Part shown: piece after piece, positions 43,988-53,689 of the stretch
Layout of the letters: every line of letters starts with the position of its first letter
Numbering within the stretch: position 1 is the stretch's first letter
Source of the DNA: SG8-30 sp963710135
Lineage (GTDB): Bacteria; Pseudomonadota; Gammaproteobacteria; Steroidobacterales; Steroidobacteraceae
DNA: 64,000 bases
NCBI GenBank assembly: GCA_963710135.1
Contig: CAVPYY010000010.1
Location: forward strand, 124,001 to 188,000
Direction: 5' to 3'
Notes under the pieces: model-generated
What the model was told of the DNA's origin: nothing
Seen by the model: the letters and a program-made list of their open reading frames with translations, nothing else
Database searches by the model: none
Made by a program: the position numbers and the translations under genes

Positions 43988-45286
43988 ATGGCACGGTCGA
44001 TTCCGCTTGTTGCCGCCATCGTGACGCTGGGGCTTGGAGCCTCAACAGCTTCAGCGGATATCGGTTGGTCGCTGAGCGCCGGCGCCGCGCAGACGGACAA
44101 TGCGACCCGCGTCGAGACCAACAAGGTGGACGACACTCTCGCCACCGTTGGCGGGTCGTTGGCATTTGTACACGAGAGCCGTCGCATCGAGGCCTCGCTG
44201 GTGGGCAACGGCACCTACCTTGAATACCTGGACGACACGTACGACAGTGACTTCATCGCATCGGCCGAAGGAACGCTCAAGTTCGGTATCGTTCCCGACC
44301 GATTCTTGTGGACTGTAGAGAACACCTTCGGGCAGGTATCTATCAACCAATTCGAACCGGTCACCCCCGATAATCGTCAGAACGCCAACTTCTTTTCGAC
44401 GGGTCCGGATGTGATCCTGCGGTTGGGCAACCAGATGGAACTGAGGTTGTCGGGACGCTACGGTGATTCTCGCTATGAGGAGACCGACACCGTCGATGAC
44501 CAGAGGCTGTCAGGCAGTTTGGAACTCGTAAGGAGGGCCTCGCCCCGCGCCGCATGGGGAGTGGGAATGAGCGCCCAGCGGGTCGATTACGACCTGACCG
44601 GCAGCCCTGGCTATGACCAGCAAAGTGCCTACGGGACGCTTCAGGCGGAGAGCGCAAGACAGACGCTCCGTCTGGACCTAGGGGCCACCCGCCTTGCGGA
44701 CGGCGGAGAGTCCTACACGAATCCGTTGCTGAGGGTCGAATGGAGCCGCAGGCTTACGCCCTCCTGGACCATGGATCTGACAGCTGGATCCGAATACAGG
44801 AACTCTTCGGACAGGTTCGTTGCTGGGCAGGAACTACAGCAGGGAACCGGGCAGATCAGCATTTCCGGGGTGCCGTCTGAGTCCTCGTACGGCGGACTCT
44901 CGCTCACGTTCGAACGGCCCAGGACGCGCTTCAGCGTCGGCAGCGCCTACAGTCAGGAGCAGTTCGTTGCCGGGGGATCTGCTGACGAAAAGACCTGGTC
45001 GTTCACCGCTTCTGCCAGCAGGCGTTTCAGTCAGCGTCTCGAGGGTTTCGTGGACGCAAATTATGAAGACAGGGACCTTGGTGCGGCGATCGGAACCGAC
45101 GCGACCACGACACTCGCAGCACGGATGGACTGGGCACTAGGCCGCAAAGTGTTCCTAACCGCTGGATATCGATACGAAGACCGCAGCAGCGATCGGAATA
45201 CCGACTCCTATACGGAGAACCTCGTCTTCCTGTCGATCGCGTATCGCTACGGGGAAGGTGTCGAGTCACGCGGACTCAATTTCTAG
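43988..45286 (+). CDS. Outer-membrane beta-barrel protein, possibly exopolysaccharide-associated
   Basis: A 432-residue exported protein: signal MARSIPLVAAIVTLGLGAST ending ASA, then about 20 amphipathic beta-strands (for example FGIVPDRFLWTVENTFGQVS, VFLTAGYRYEDRSS) and a terminal Phe in ESRGLNF, as needed for Bam insertion. It resembles the outer-membrane barrels found with PEP-CTERM/exopolysaccharide systems. The adjacent PEP-CTERM gene supports that reading, but I cannot assign a named subfamily with certainty. GC content is lower than the surrounding genes. It is monocistronic. Confidence 0.75.
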   Translation: MARSIPLVAAIVTLGLGASTASADIGWSLSAGAAQTDNATRVETNKVDDTLATVGGSLAFVHESRRIEASLVGNGTYLEYLDDTYDSDFIASAEGTLKFGIVPDRFLWTVENTFGQVSINQFEPVTPDNRQNANFFSTGPDVILRLGNQMELRLSGRYGDSRYEETDTVDDQRLSGSLELVRRASPRAAWGVGMSAQRVDYDLTGSPGYDQQSAYGTLQAESARQTLRLDLGATRLADGGESYTNPLLRVEWSRRLTPSWTMDLTAGSEYRNSSDRFVAGQELQQGTGQISISGVPSESSYGGLSLTFERPRTRFSVGSAYSQEQFVAGGSADEKTWSFTASASRRFSQRLEGFVDANYEDRDLGAAIGTDATTTLAARMDWALGRKVFLTAGYRYEDRSSDRNTDSYTENLVFLSIAYRYGEGVESRGLNF

Positions 45287-45378
45287 TTCAGTGCCCCTGC
45301 CTGCGGAGCACGTGTCGTTGGCGCAGCTGCCGACTCCTCGGGCGAAGCTTGCGCACGGCATTGGGCTAACATCGAGCA

Positions 45379-46854
45379 ATGCAACTGCCCCGCCCCCGCT
45401 CGCTCAGTAGTCTGCTGGTCGTAGGGCTGCTCCTGTTGGTCGTGCCGCTGGCCGGCGCCCTGGTTCAGGCGACCATCCAGCTGCGGCAGCTCGCCCAGCA
45501 GACCGACCAGCTGGTGCGCCAGGGCGTGCAGCTCACCGGCCAGACGCAGACGCTATTCCGCTTCCTGCGCGACTACGAGCGCTCCTCCAACCTGTTCATC
45601 CTGCTCGGCGACCCGACGTTCATGGAGTCGAGCCGCGCCACCCAGCAGCAGATCGCCGCGGCGGCCGACAACCTCGCCGTGCTGCCCATGGACGATCGCG
45701 GCGTCGAGCTGCTGGAGGCCCTGAAGAGCGCCAGCCTCGGCGTGCTGGCCGTGCTGGAGTTCGGTGGCCCGGAATCGCCGGACCGCGCGCAGCGGCTCAG
45801 CCAGCGGCTGGAGGAGGTCAACGCCGCGGCCGGGTCCGTCTCCGTCCACGCCAACGAGGTGCTCGACGAGCGCCTGGTGGCCCTGGAGGATCGCTCCAAC
45901 GCCACGCGCCGCTCGCTGCTGATGTGGCTGGCCGCCGTGGTGCCCGCTCTGGTCGCGCTGGTGCTGATCTTCGCCTTCGGCGTGCTGAGGCCGCTGCGCA
46001 ACGCCGACCGGGCGATACAGGAGCTCGGCCGCGGCACGTTCTCGCGCCCCATCCAGATCAAGGGTCCGACGGACATCGAGGCGCTGGGCCGGCAGCTGGA
46101 GTGGCTCCGTGTGCGCCTGCTCGAACTCGCGCAGGAGAAGAACCGCTTCCTGCGCCACATGTCCCACGAGCTCAAGACACCGCTCGCCAACATCCGCGAG
46201 GGTACCGACCTGCTGCTCGATGGCGCCGTGGGCGAGATCGACCCGCAGCAGCGCGAAGTGACCGACATCATGCGTCTCAACGCGCTGCGCCTGCAGCAAC
46301 TCATCGAGAACCTGCTCTCCTACAGCGCCTGGCAGGCGCAGGCGACGGGCCTGGAGCGTTCGCGCTTCGACCTGAATTCCGTGCTGGCACCCGCGTTCCG
46401 GGCGCAGAAGCTCACCATTGCCTCGCGACGCATCCGTGTCAACCTCGATGTCGAGAACATTTCCCTCAACGCCGATCGCGGCAAACTGCGTCTGGTCATC
46501 GACAATCTGCTGTCCAACGCCCTGAAGTTCACCCCCGAAGGCGGCGTCATCACCGTCCGGGCGCGGCGCCAGGGTGCCAGTATCGTGATCGACTTCGCAG
46601 ATAGCGGGCCCGGAATCCCGGCCCCGGACCGTGAGCGTGTCTTCGAAGCGTTCTACACTGGCTCGACGCCGCAGGCGGGTCCGCTGAAGGGATCGGGGAT
46701 CGGCCTGTCGATCGTCGTAGAATTCGTGGCAGCCCACGGCGGGCAGGTGGAGTTGATCGAGGGTGAATTTCCGGGTGCCCATTTCCGCATACGCATGCCC
46801 GCAGAGGCGGCCGCTGCCGACAGCGGCCCGCAACCGGTGCGCGCCCATGCGTAG
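45379..46854 (+). CDS. glrK: Sensor histidine kinase GlrK (QseE-like)
   Basis: A 491-residue membrane kinase. TM1 (LLVVGLLLLVVPLAGALVQA) is followed by a periplasmic helical sensor (FRFLRDYERSSNLFILLGDP), TM2 (LMWLAAVVPALVALVLIFAF), HAMP, the H-box HMSHELKTPLANIREGTDLL, the N-box VIDNLLSNALKFTP, G1 DSGPGIP and G2 GSGIGLSIVVEF. In enterobacteria GlrK works with GlrR and the lipoprotein QseG to control small-RNA and envelope stress genes. The same three-gene order is present here, with overlapping ends (glrK and qseG by 8 bases). Confidence 0.92.
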   Translation: MQLPRPRSLSSLLVVGLLLLVVPLAGALVQATIQLRQLAQQTDQLVRQGVQLTGQTQTLFRFLRDYERSSNLFILLGDPTFMESSRATQQQIAAAADNLAVLPMDDRGVELLEALKSASLGVLAVLEFGGPESPDRAQRLSQRLEEVNAAAGSVSVHANEVLDERLVALEDRSNATRRSLLMWLAAVVPALVALVLIFAFGVLRPLRNADRAIQELGRGTFSRPIQIKGPTDIEALGRQLEWLRVRLLELAQEKNRFLRHMSHELKTPLANIREGTDLLLDGAVGEIDPQQREVTDIMRLNALRLQQLIENLLSYSAWQAQATGLERSRFDLNSVLAPAFRAQKLTIASRRIRVNLDVENISLNADRGKLRLVIDNLLSNALKFTPEGGVITVRARRQGASIVIDFADSGPGIPAPDRERVFEAFYTGSTPQAGPLKGSGIGLSIVVEFVAAHGGQVELIEGEFPGAHFRIRMPAEAAAADSGPQPVRAHA

Positions 46855-47467
46855 GCTGGCACTCCTGCCGCTCCTGGCCGTGGTAGCGATGCTGCCCGGC
46901 TGCAAGGTCATCGACGACATCGGCGCACGCGGGCAACCCGCCGAGACCGCGCTCCCGGCCCCGGGCCCGGAAGCGACCCTGGTGTTCGACTATCTCTCGA
47001 CGCTCGAGGCGCTGGATCGCGGCACGCCTGCCGAGCAGGCCGAGATCGCCGAGCGCGCCCGGCGTTCCGCCTCGCTCGAGCCCACCACGGCCAACCGGCT
47101 GCGCCATGCGCTGGTGCTCGGCCTGCCGGGCCACGCGGCCTCCGACGCCGGCGCGGCACGCACCGAACTGGGCATCCTGCTGGCCGCCCCGGAACGGATG
47201 CTGCCGGCTGAAGCGGCCCTTGCAACCGTGATGCTGCGTGACGTCAACACGCGCCTGGCGCTCGAAAGCGAGAACCAGCGCCTCGCCTCGCAGGCCGGGC
47301 GCAACGAACGCGATCAGGTGCAGACTCTCACCCGGCGGCTGCAGACCCAGGCGAGCGAGAATGCCCGTCTCAAGCAACAGCTCGACGAAGCGCTCGCCAA
47401 GCTCGAGGCCGTCGCGGCGCTGGAGCGCAGCCTGGTGGAACGCCAGAGCGGGGCCAAGGCACCATGA
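46847..47467 (+). CDS. qseG: QseG-like lipoprotein partner of GlrK
   Basis: A 206-residue lipoprotein with lipobox MLPGC (MRRLALLPLLAVVAMLPGCK). It is mostly helical and has a C-terminal coiled coil (VNTRLALESENQRLASQAGR, QTQASENARLKQQLDEALAK). In the enterobacterial system QseG sits in the outer membrane and activates GlrK (QseE). The gene overlaps both glrK (8 bases) and glrR (4 bases, ATGA), so all three are coupled. Sequence identity to E. coli QseG is probably low; the assignment rests on position, size and architecture. Confidence 0.75.
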   Translation: MRRLALLPLLAVVAMLPGCKVIDDIGARGQPAETALPAPGPEATLVFDYLSTLEALDRGTPAEQAEIAERARRSASLEPTTANRLRHALVLGLPGHAASDAGAARTELGILLAAPERMLPAEAALATVMLRDVNTRLALESENQRLASQAGRNERDQVQTLTRRLQTQASENARLKQQLDEALAKLEAVAALERSLVERQSGAKAP

Positions 47468-48750
47468 AGCATCAGCTCGGACGCCGGCCGCGGGTGGTGA
47501 TGGTCGACGATGACCCGGGACTGCTGCGCCTGCTGACCATCCGCCTGAAGTCCGAAGGTTACGACGTCGCGGCCTGCGAGAGCGCCGCGCAGGCGCTGAC
47601 TTCGACGCCCCGCTTCCAGCCCGACATCGTCGTTACCGACCTCAGGATGGCCGATGTGGACGGGATCGGGCTGCTCCGGGAACTGCAGCGCCGTTATCCC
47701 GCCTTGCCCGTCATCTTGATGACTGCCCACGGCACCATTCCCGACGCCGTCGAAGCCACCAAGAGCGGCGCGTTCGCGTTCCTGACCAAGCCCATCGACA
47801 AGGACCAGCTGCTCGAGCAGCTCGAAAAGGCGCTCAAGGTCTCTGGTTTCGCAACCACCCACGAGGAATGGCGGGAAGGCATCGTCACCCGCAATCCCGC
47901 GATGGAAGAAAGGCTCTCCAAAGCGCAGCAGGCCGCGAGCACCGACACGCCGATCCTGATTTCCGGCCAGCCCGGCACCGGCAAGAAGCAGCTTGCGGAG
48001 GCGATCCACCGCGCCAGCCATCGACGTGACCAGCCGTTCGTGCCGGTGGCCTGCGCCACCGTGTCGGAGGCTGAGCTGGCATTGTTGATCGAGTCGGGTT
48101 TCGGGGGTGGCAGCGTCGACGGCAATCCAGCAGGCACGTTGTTCCTGGACGAACTCGCCGATCTCGAGCGCGGCGACCAGGCTCGCATCGCGCCGCTACT
48201 CGAGACCAACCCCTCGAAGCGGCCCAGGCTGATCGCCGGCACGGCGCGGGATCTTTCGGCGGCGATCTCCAAGGGCCACTTCCGCGAGGACCTGTTCTAC
48301 AAGCTCTCCGTCGTGCAGATCGACCTGCCGCCGCTCGCGCAGCGGCGCGAGGACATCCCGCTGCTCTCCGCGCATTTCCTCGACGAGCTGGCGCGCATGG
48401 GCCCGCGGCACGTGCTCGCCCCCGAGGCCGTCGAGTTGCTGATGGCAGCGGAATGGCCCGGCAACGTGTCGCAGCTGCGCAACCTCGTGCGCCAGGCCGC
48501 GGCACTCGCCGCCGGCCCGGTGATCAGCGCCGAACTCGTGCAGCAGGCGCTGGGCGGCGGCGCCGCCTCACGCGTGCCGACTTTTGATGAAGCGCGCGAA
48601 GAGTTCACGAGGAGTTATCTCGCCCAGCTGCTGCAGATCACCCGGGGCAACGTCACGCAGGCGGCAAAGCTCGCCGGGCGCAACCGCACGGATTTCTACA
48701 AGCTGCTGTCACGGCATGCCCTGCAGCCGGACGACTACAAGCAGCGCTGA
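47464..48750 (+). CDS. glrR: Response regulator GlrR (QseF-like) lacking the GAFTGA loop
   Basis: A 428-residue NtrC-type regulator: receiver domain with phospho-acceptor D59 in DIVVTDLRMADVDG, AAA+ domain (Walker A GQPGTGKK at 168-175, Walker B GTLFLDELADL at 224-234), and a C-terminal Fis-type helix-turn-helix (LLQITRGNVTQAAKLAGRNR). The C-terminal part is very close to the E. coli protein. Strikingly, the segment between the ACATVSEAELALLIESGF block and Walker B is short and has no GAFTGA, the loop that contacts sigma-54. The open frame is intact, so this is unlikely to be a sequencing error. It may therefore act on another form of RNA polymerase or be defective in activation. Confidence 0.9.
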   Translation: MKHQLGRRPRVVMVDDDPGLLRLLTIRLKSEGYDVAACESAAQALTSTPRFQPDIVVTDLRMADVDGIGLLRELQRRYPALPVILMTAHGTIPDAVEATKSGAFAFLTKPIDKDQLLEQLEKALKVSGFATTHEEWREGIVTRNPAMEERLSKAQQAASTDTPILISGQPGTGKKQLAEAIHRASHRRDQPFVPVACATVSEAELALLIESGFGGGSVDGNPAGTLFLDELADLERGDQARIAPLLETNPSKRPRLIAGTARDLSAAISKGHFREDLFYKLSVVQIDLPPLAQRREDIPLLSAHFLDELARMGPRHVLAPEAVELLMAAEWPGNVSQLRNLVRQAAALAAGPVISAELVQQALGGGAASRVPTFDEAREEFTRSYLAQLLQITRGNVTQAAKLAGRNRTDFYKLLSRHALQPDDYKQR

Positions 48751-51124
48751 GTCGTCTCTTCGGCCAAGAGGCGCGCCGAGCCGGCGCGCCTGCGACGAAG
48801 CAGGCCCACCAAGGCCAGCATCATCAACAGCTTCGGATCCACGGAACCACCACCCCCGCCACCACTAGGCGGCGGCGGAGGCGGGGCTGTGTCGTTGTCA
48901 GTGATCGTGACGGTCACTGCCGCTGGCGATCCGAGTATTGCGCCGCCGGTCGCGTTCGACAGCGTCAGCGTGAAACTCTCGTTGCCTTCCACTGACGAAT
49001 CTTCCAGCACCGGCACCGAAATCGTCCGGCTCGCCTGCCCGTCCGCAAAGCTCAGCGTCCCGCTGGTCGCCGTGTAGTCCGTGCCCGCCGTTGCAGTTCC
49101 GTTGGTTGTCGCATAGCTGACGGTCACCGCACCGTCGGTGCCCGACACGCGCTGCACTGTCAGGGTCACGGAGCCACCGCCCTCACTGACACTCACCGAG
49201 CCAGCCGTCAAACGCAGCGTGCCCGGCTGCGGTGGCGGTGCAGAGTCATTGTCCGAAATGGTGACAGTGACGGCCGCGGGCGCTCCAAGCGTCGCGCCGC
49301 CGGCGGCGTTCGACAGCGTCAGCGTGAAAGTTTCGTTGCCTTCCACTGACGAATCTTCTAGCACCGGTACCGAAATTGTCCGGCTCGCCTGGCCAGCCGC
49401 AAAGTTGAGCGTCCCGTTCGTCGCCGTGTAGTCCGACCCGGCCATCGCCGTGCCATTGGCCGTCGCATAGTTGACGGTCACCGCACCATCGGTTCCTGAC
49501 ACGCGCTCCACCGTCAGGGTCACCGACCCACCGCCCTCGCCGACACTCACCGCTCCGGCCGTCAGACGCAGCGTGCCCGGCTGCACCGAATCGTTGTCAG
49601 TGATCATCACTGTCGTCGTGATCGGCGTGCCCAGGGTCGCGCCACCGGTCGGGTTCGAAAGGGTGGCCGTGAACGCCTCGTCGCCCTCCACGGCCGTATC
49701 CTCGAGGATCGGCACCTGCACGGTCGCCGTGGTTTGCCCGGACGCGAAGTTGAGCGTGCCGCTGCGCGCCGTGTAGTCCGACCCGGCCGTGGCCGTGCCG
49801 TTTGCCGTCGCATAGCTGACCGTCGCCGCCCCATCGGTGCCGGACACCCGCTCAACCGTCAGCGTCACCGACCCGGCCCCCTCGCCGACGCCTGCGGTGG
49901 CCGCACTCCAGCGGAAGCTGCCCGGCTGAGCGGTGTCGTTGTCTGTGATCGTCACCGTCGCCGTCACCGGCGTGCCGAGCGTCGCGCCCCCGGTCGCGTT
50001 CGAGAGCGTAACGGTAAAGGTCTCGTTGCCTTCAACCGCCGCGTCCTCGAGGATCGGCACCTGGATGGTCGCTGTCAGCTGCCCCGAAACGAAGTTCAAC
50101 GTGCCGCTGCGTGCCGTGTAGTCGTTCCCCGCCGTGGCAGTGCCGTTGGCCGTGGCATAGCCGACGGTCACCGCACCGTCAGTGCCGGACACCCGCTCGA
50201 CCGTCAGCGTCACGGAGCCGGCCCCCTCGCCGACGGTCTCGGTCGCGAAGCGGAAGCGCAACGTGCCGGGGGACTGCGCGAACGGGCTCTCGGTGGACCA
50301 CTCCGGACCCGCCGGCGATCCGCCAAAACGCCGCTCTCCCGGACTCGCGCCACCCGGCGCGGAGTCTCCTATGAAGTTGCCGGAGCCCTCGTCAGCGATA
50401 GAGAGCCGCTGTGTCAGCATCGGCCTGGAACGACGCCGTGGGCCGCGTAAAGTTGCCTGCATAGCGCAGCGAAGATGAAGAACGGACCTCGGTCAACCAG
50501 CCGCTGTAAGACGGATAGGCAGAACCGACATCGTGCTTCTCGGCGGCGAGCACGATGAATGGGTCGCTATCGGTACACGGTCCGTTGCAAAAGTTCAATG
50601 GCACGCCGTTGTCGGGATAGGAGATGTCACCGTCGGGACCGTCGGCGGACGCCTGCAGTTGACCGTTCACGTACAGCCACATGAACCCGTCGGAACGACG
50701 CCGCTGGACGGCCACGTGGTGCCACTGGGAATCGCGCAGGTCAGTCGTGCCGCAGATCGTGCGATCCCCGGTCCCGGCGCCGCTCACACCGAAGACGATT
50801 CGGCCGGCGGCCAACGAGATACCGTACTTCCTGTCCTGTGAGAAACGGTCGCGATCGACGATGACGTTGCCCAGGATCCAGTCGATATTGGCGCCACAGG
50901 ATACCGGGCCCGCGTCATTCCCCGACGCTGCGCGCATCCAGAACTCGATCGTGAAGTCGGTGGTGCCAACGTCGGCCGGCGGTCCTGGGAAGTGTCGTGG
51001 CGGGATCGTCAATCCGGATCTTGACCCGGTCGATATCGTTAACGCCGTTGCCGTAAAAGCGAAGCGAACTGGCGTCCGCGACGAAGCTGACGCAGAGCAG
51101 AAGAACCGCAAGCTTCCAGTTCAT
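48735..51124 (-). CDS. LamG/Calx-beta surface protein with GlyGly-CTERM-like tail (two frameshifts)
   Basis: A signal peptide (MNWKLAVLLLCVSFVADASS) leads into a concanavalin-like LamG domain (TDFTIEFWMRAASGNDAGPV, DSQWHHVAVQRRRSDGFMWL, AYPSYSGWLTEVRSSSSLRY). After a linker come four Calx-beta domains, each with VERVSGTDGAVTV, TATAGTDYTA and ED(S)SVEGNETFTLTLSNA and ending ITDND. Then follow a proline/glycine linker (PPPPPPSGGGGGG) and the sorting tail SVDPKLLMMLALVGLLRRRR. Such tails are GlyGly-CTERM signals cleaved by rhombosortase. Frameshifts near 51,000 and 50,400 split the gene. The last 16 bases overlap glrR tail to tail, and the residues after the arginines (AGSARLLAEETTQRCL) are extra for this tail type. 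Confidence 0.82.
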
Positions 51125-51163
51125 GACGCGCCCTCGAGCAAAGCTACTCTGCGAGACTGTGAA

Positions 51164-52505
51164 TCACACCCGCCGCATTTTCTTGAAGCGTTCGCCGTGC
51201 AGCGTATCGTCAACGAGTTCGATCTTCTGAGGAATCTTGAAGCGATCGAGCCGGTCGCGGCAAAACCCGCGCAAGCGGGCCCTGAACGCCGCCGGCTCCT
51301 CCGGCCGCGCCAGTTTGATGCGCGCGAAGACGATCTGCCCGGTAATCGGGTTCGGAAGGCCGGTCACGGCCACGTCCTCGACACCCTCCATCGTCTGCAG
51401 CACGCTTTCGACCTCCGCCGGGTAGACCTTTTCACCGCCAACGTTGATCAGCTCCGACTTGCGACCCAGGATCTTGAGCCACTCGCCATCGACCTCGACC
51501 GCGTCGCCAGTGATGAACCAGCCGTCCTCCGTGAACGGACTCTGGGCATTCAGGTAGCCGAGCATCGCCGACCTCGCCTTGATCTCGAGCATGCCGTCGA
51601 CCACCCGGGTCTCGAAGCCTTCTCCGCCAACCTTGACCCATAGCGAATCCGATGACCGCGATTTCGAGCGAAGGATGCCCACCTCCGACAGTCCGTAGGT
51701 CTGCAGCAGGTTGACGTTCGGGAACGCCTCGTTGAAGCGCCGCAGGGTGCTCTCCGGCATGACCTCTGTACCGTACGTCACCGTCTCCAGCGACGACAGG
51801 TCGCGCCCCTTCCATGCCTCGCTGACCAGAAGCAGGTTGATGAACGTCGGCGAGGTCGGCAGCAGCTGCACGCGGTGCTGCTCGATGGCGCGGCAGATGG
51901 TCTCCGGCTGGCGATCCTGCACCGTGATGACGCAGCCGGCGTTCGACAGGTTGTAGAGCAGCGTGTTGAACCCGCCGATGTGGTCGAACAGGAGGAACGT
52001 GATGGTGCGCTTCGTGCGTCGAGGAACCTTGAACTTCTCCAGCATCGGAACGAGGTCGTGCAGCGCGGCCTTGCTCTTGCCGGTGGAACCGGACGAGAAC
52101 AGCATCAGCCCGGGTGACCATGGCCCTTGAGCGCCACGATGAGCGGGTGTTCAGCCTTGACCCCGGTGCTTCTGCACCCATCGTGTCGTCCTCGCCAATC
52201 CACAGGCGATGTTCGACCTCCGCGATCTCGCGGAACTCCGGCTTCTTGGACTCGACCGACGAGGTCAGTGGCACCAGCATGGCGTTGCGTTCGATCAGCG
52301 CCAGCAACATGGCCACGGCGCGTGGCGAGAAGTCCGCCTCCATGGCCACCACCGCCCCGGACGGCACCTGCTCGCGGTCCAGGAACGCATTCGCTTCGGC
52401 GATCGCGCCAAGCAGCCAGTCGTAACCGTATTGGCGGTCGCGCCAGATGAGCGCCGGCGACGCGCCGGCCGACCGGAAACGCTCCAGCAGGAAATCGGTA
52501 TGCAT
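51164..52505 (-). CDS. AMP-dependent acyl-CoA/acyl-ACP synthetase-like enzyme (two frameshifts)
   Basis: An ANL-superfamily ligase of about 447 residues. The start MHTDFLLERFRSAGASPALI overlaps the preceding SDR stop (TGATG). Motif A3 is LMLFSSGSTGKSKAALHD, followed by ITFLLFDHIGGFNTLLYNLS, YGTEVMPESTLRRF, LLQTYGLSEVGIL, EDGWFITGDAVEVDGEWLKI and the hinge/A10 region GRKSELINVGGEKVYPAEVE. Frameshifts near 52,165 and 52,105 interrupt the N-terminal third. The terminal catalytic Lys region is RFKIPQKIELVDD. With the coupled SDR and ACP it probably loads a small acyl group onto the ACP for sugar or natural-product modification; the acid cannot be predicted. Confidence 0.85.
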
Positions 52506-53233
52506 CAGCCCACGCCTCCCAGGTAGATGACCTGCCCGGTCACGAAGTCGCTCGCGGGCGCCAGGAAGAAGTCGACGACGTTAGCCACGTCCTCGTAGGT
52601 GCCCAGGCGTGGCAGCGGCTGGCGGCGCAGCAGCGCCTCGATCTTGTCCTTCGGGACGGCGCGGATGAGGTCGGTGTCCACGGGTGTGGGCCCTACGGCG
52701 TTGACGCGGATGCCGAAGGGAGCAAACTCGCGGGCGAGGGTGCGCGTCAGCGCCTCGACCGCTGACTTGGAGGCGACATACGCCGCCTCGCCCTCGAGCG
52801 CCAGCGGCACCGCGACGGTCGAGAAGTTGACGATCCGGCCACCCCCGCTCTGCCTCATCACCTTGGCGGACTCGCGGCGGCGACAAAGACCCCGACCACG
52901 TTTGTCTTGAGGACCTTCTCGACGGTGCTCGCCGGCGTCAGCAGCGAGTGGTTCATCGAAGCAATCCCGGCGTTGTTGACGAGATCGTCCAGCCGGCCGA
53001 ACTCGCGCCGGATGGCCTGCACCGCCCCGCGCACCCCGGCTTCGTCCGCGACGTCCGCTTCGAAGTGCCGATAGTGCTGGTGCACGAGGTCGGTCCGGGT
53101 GCGACTGAGGCCGGCGAACCCGATGGCCTCGCGCCAGCAGCCTCTCGGCCAGGAACCTGCCGATCCCCTTGCGGGCGCCGGTGATCAGCGTGACGGGCGC
53201 CGCACTGGACACGCGCGGCCTCGATCTCACCAT
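52505..53233 (-). CDS. SDR-family NAD(P)-dependent oxidoreductase (frameshifted)
   Basis: A FabG-like short-chain dehydrogenase. The dinucleotide motif is LITGARKGIGRFLAERLLA, followed by LDDLVNNAGIAS (NNAG), YVASKSAVEALTRTLAREF (catalytic YxxxK) and FGIRVNAVGPTPVDTDL. Frameshifts near 53,105 and 52,868 displace the middle part. The start could be ATG 53233 (overlapping the ACP gene) or GTG 53212. It is coupled to the downstream ligase by a TGATG overlap. Substrate is unknown; an acyl-ACP ketone or hydroxyl is the obvious candidate given the neighbours. Confidence 0.82.
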   Translation of the reverse strand: MVRSRPRVSSAAPVTLITGARKGIGRFLAERLLARGHRVRRPQSHPDRPRAPALSALRSGRRGRSRGARGGAGHPARVRPAGRSRQQRRDCFDEPLAADAGEHRREGPQDKRGRGLCRRRESAKVMRQSGGGRIVNFSTVAVPLALEGEAAYVASKSAVEALTRTLAREFAPFGIRVNAVGPTPVDTDLIRAVPKDKIEALLRRQPLPRLGTYEDVANVVDFFLAPASDFVTGQVIYLGGVG

Positions 53234-53515
53234 TGGCGTACGCCACCAGCCAGCCGAGGGTGCGGAATGGGCTGCTCTTCTGGGACAGCGCCTTCTCGTC
53301 CGCCAAGGCTACCTGCGCCCCGAAGTGGTCGGCGACCTCCTGCTCGAGCGCCATGATCAGCGACACCAGCGCCATCGAGTCCAGCAGCCCGTCTTTCCCA
53401 AACAAGGCGGGTGTCAGGCCCACTCCGGCCTGCGCCTCCGCGCCTGGGCCGCCATCCTCCGGGTCCAGGGCCGCAGCCTTGAGTTCGAAATCGCCTGCGT
53501 GTCGTTCATGCCTAC
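53220..53515 (-). CDS. Acyl carrier protein (ends uncertain)
   Basis: A small carrier-like protein. The recognisable core is ALFGKDGLLDSMALVSLIMA, where DSM carries the serine that takes the phosphopantetheine arm (usually DSL), then EQEVADHFGAQVALADEKAL. This frame is open to about 53,423, and further upstream it reads GDFELKAAALDPEDGGPGAE. A small frameshift near 53,495 probably separates it from an ATG at about 53,515. The exact stop is unclear because the frame runs into the SDR gene. It is first in the ACP-SDR-ligase group. Confidence 0.65.
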
Positions 53516-53689
53516 CTCGGCCACGATGCCCGCTCCTTACCCGCCGACCCCATCCGATTATAGGGGAGCGCGGATGACGATGGCGTGAGGCGCATCACTG
53601 TGGGGGTTCCTGCGCCCGGCGATCCGCGACCTCAGGTGGAAGACCTCCTCGAAGTAGTTCTTCGCCGGACGGCCTCGATTTAGTCGGCG

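Noticed and set aside
43774..44214. A 146-codon minus-strand open frame upstream of the barrel gene
   Set aside because: No domain, covers the barrel's signal-peptide region on the opposite strand, and has no plausible ribosome site.
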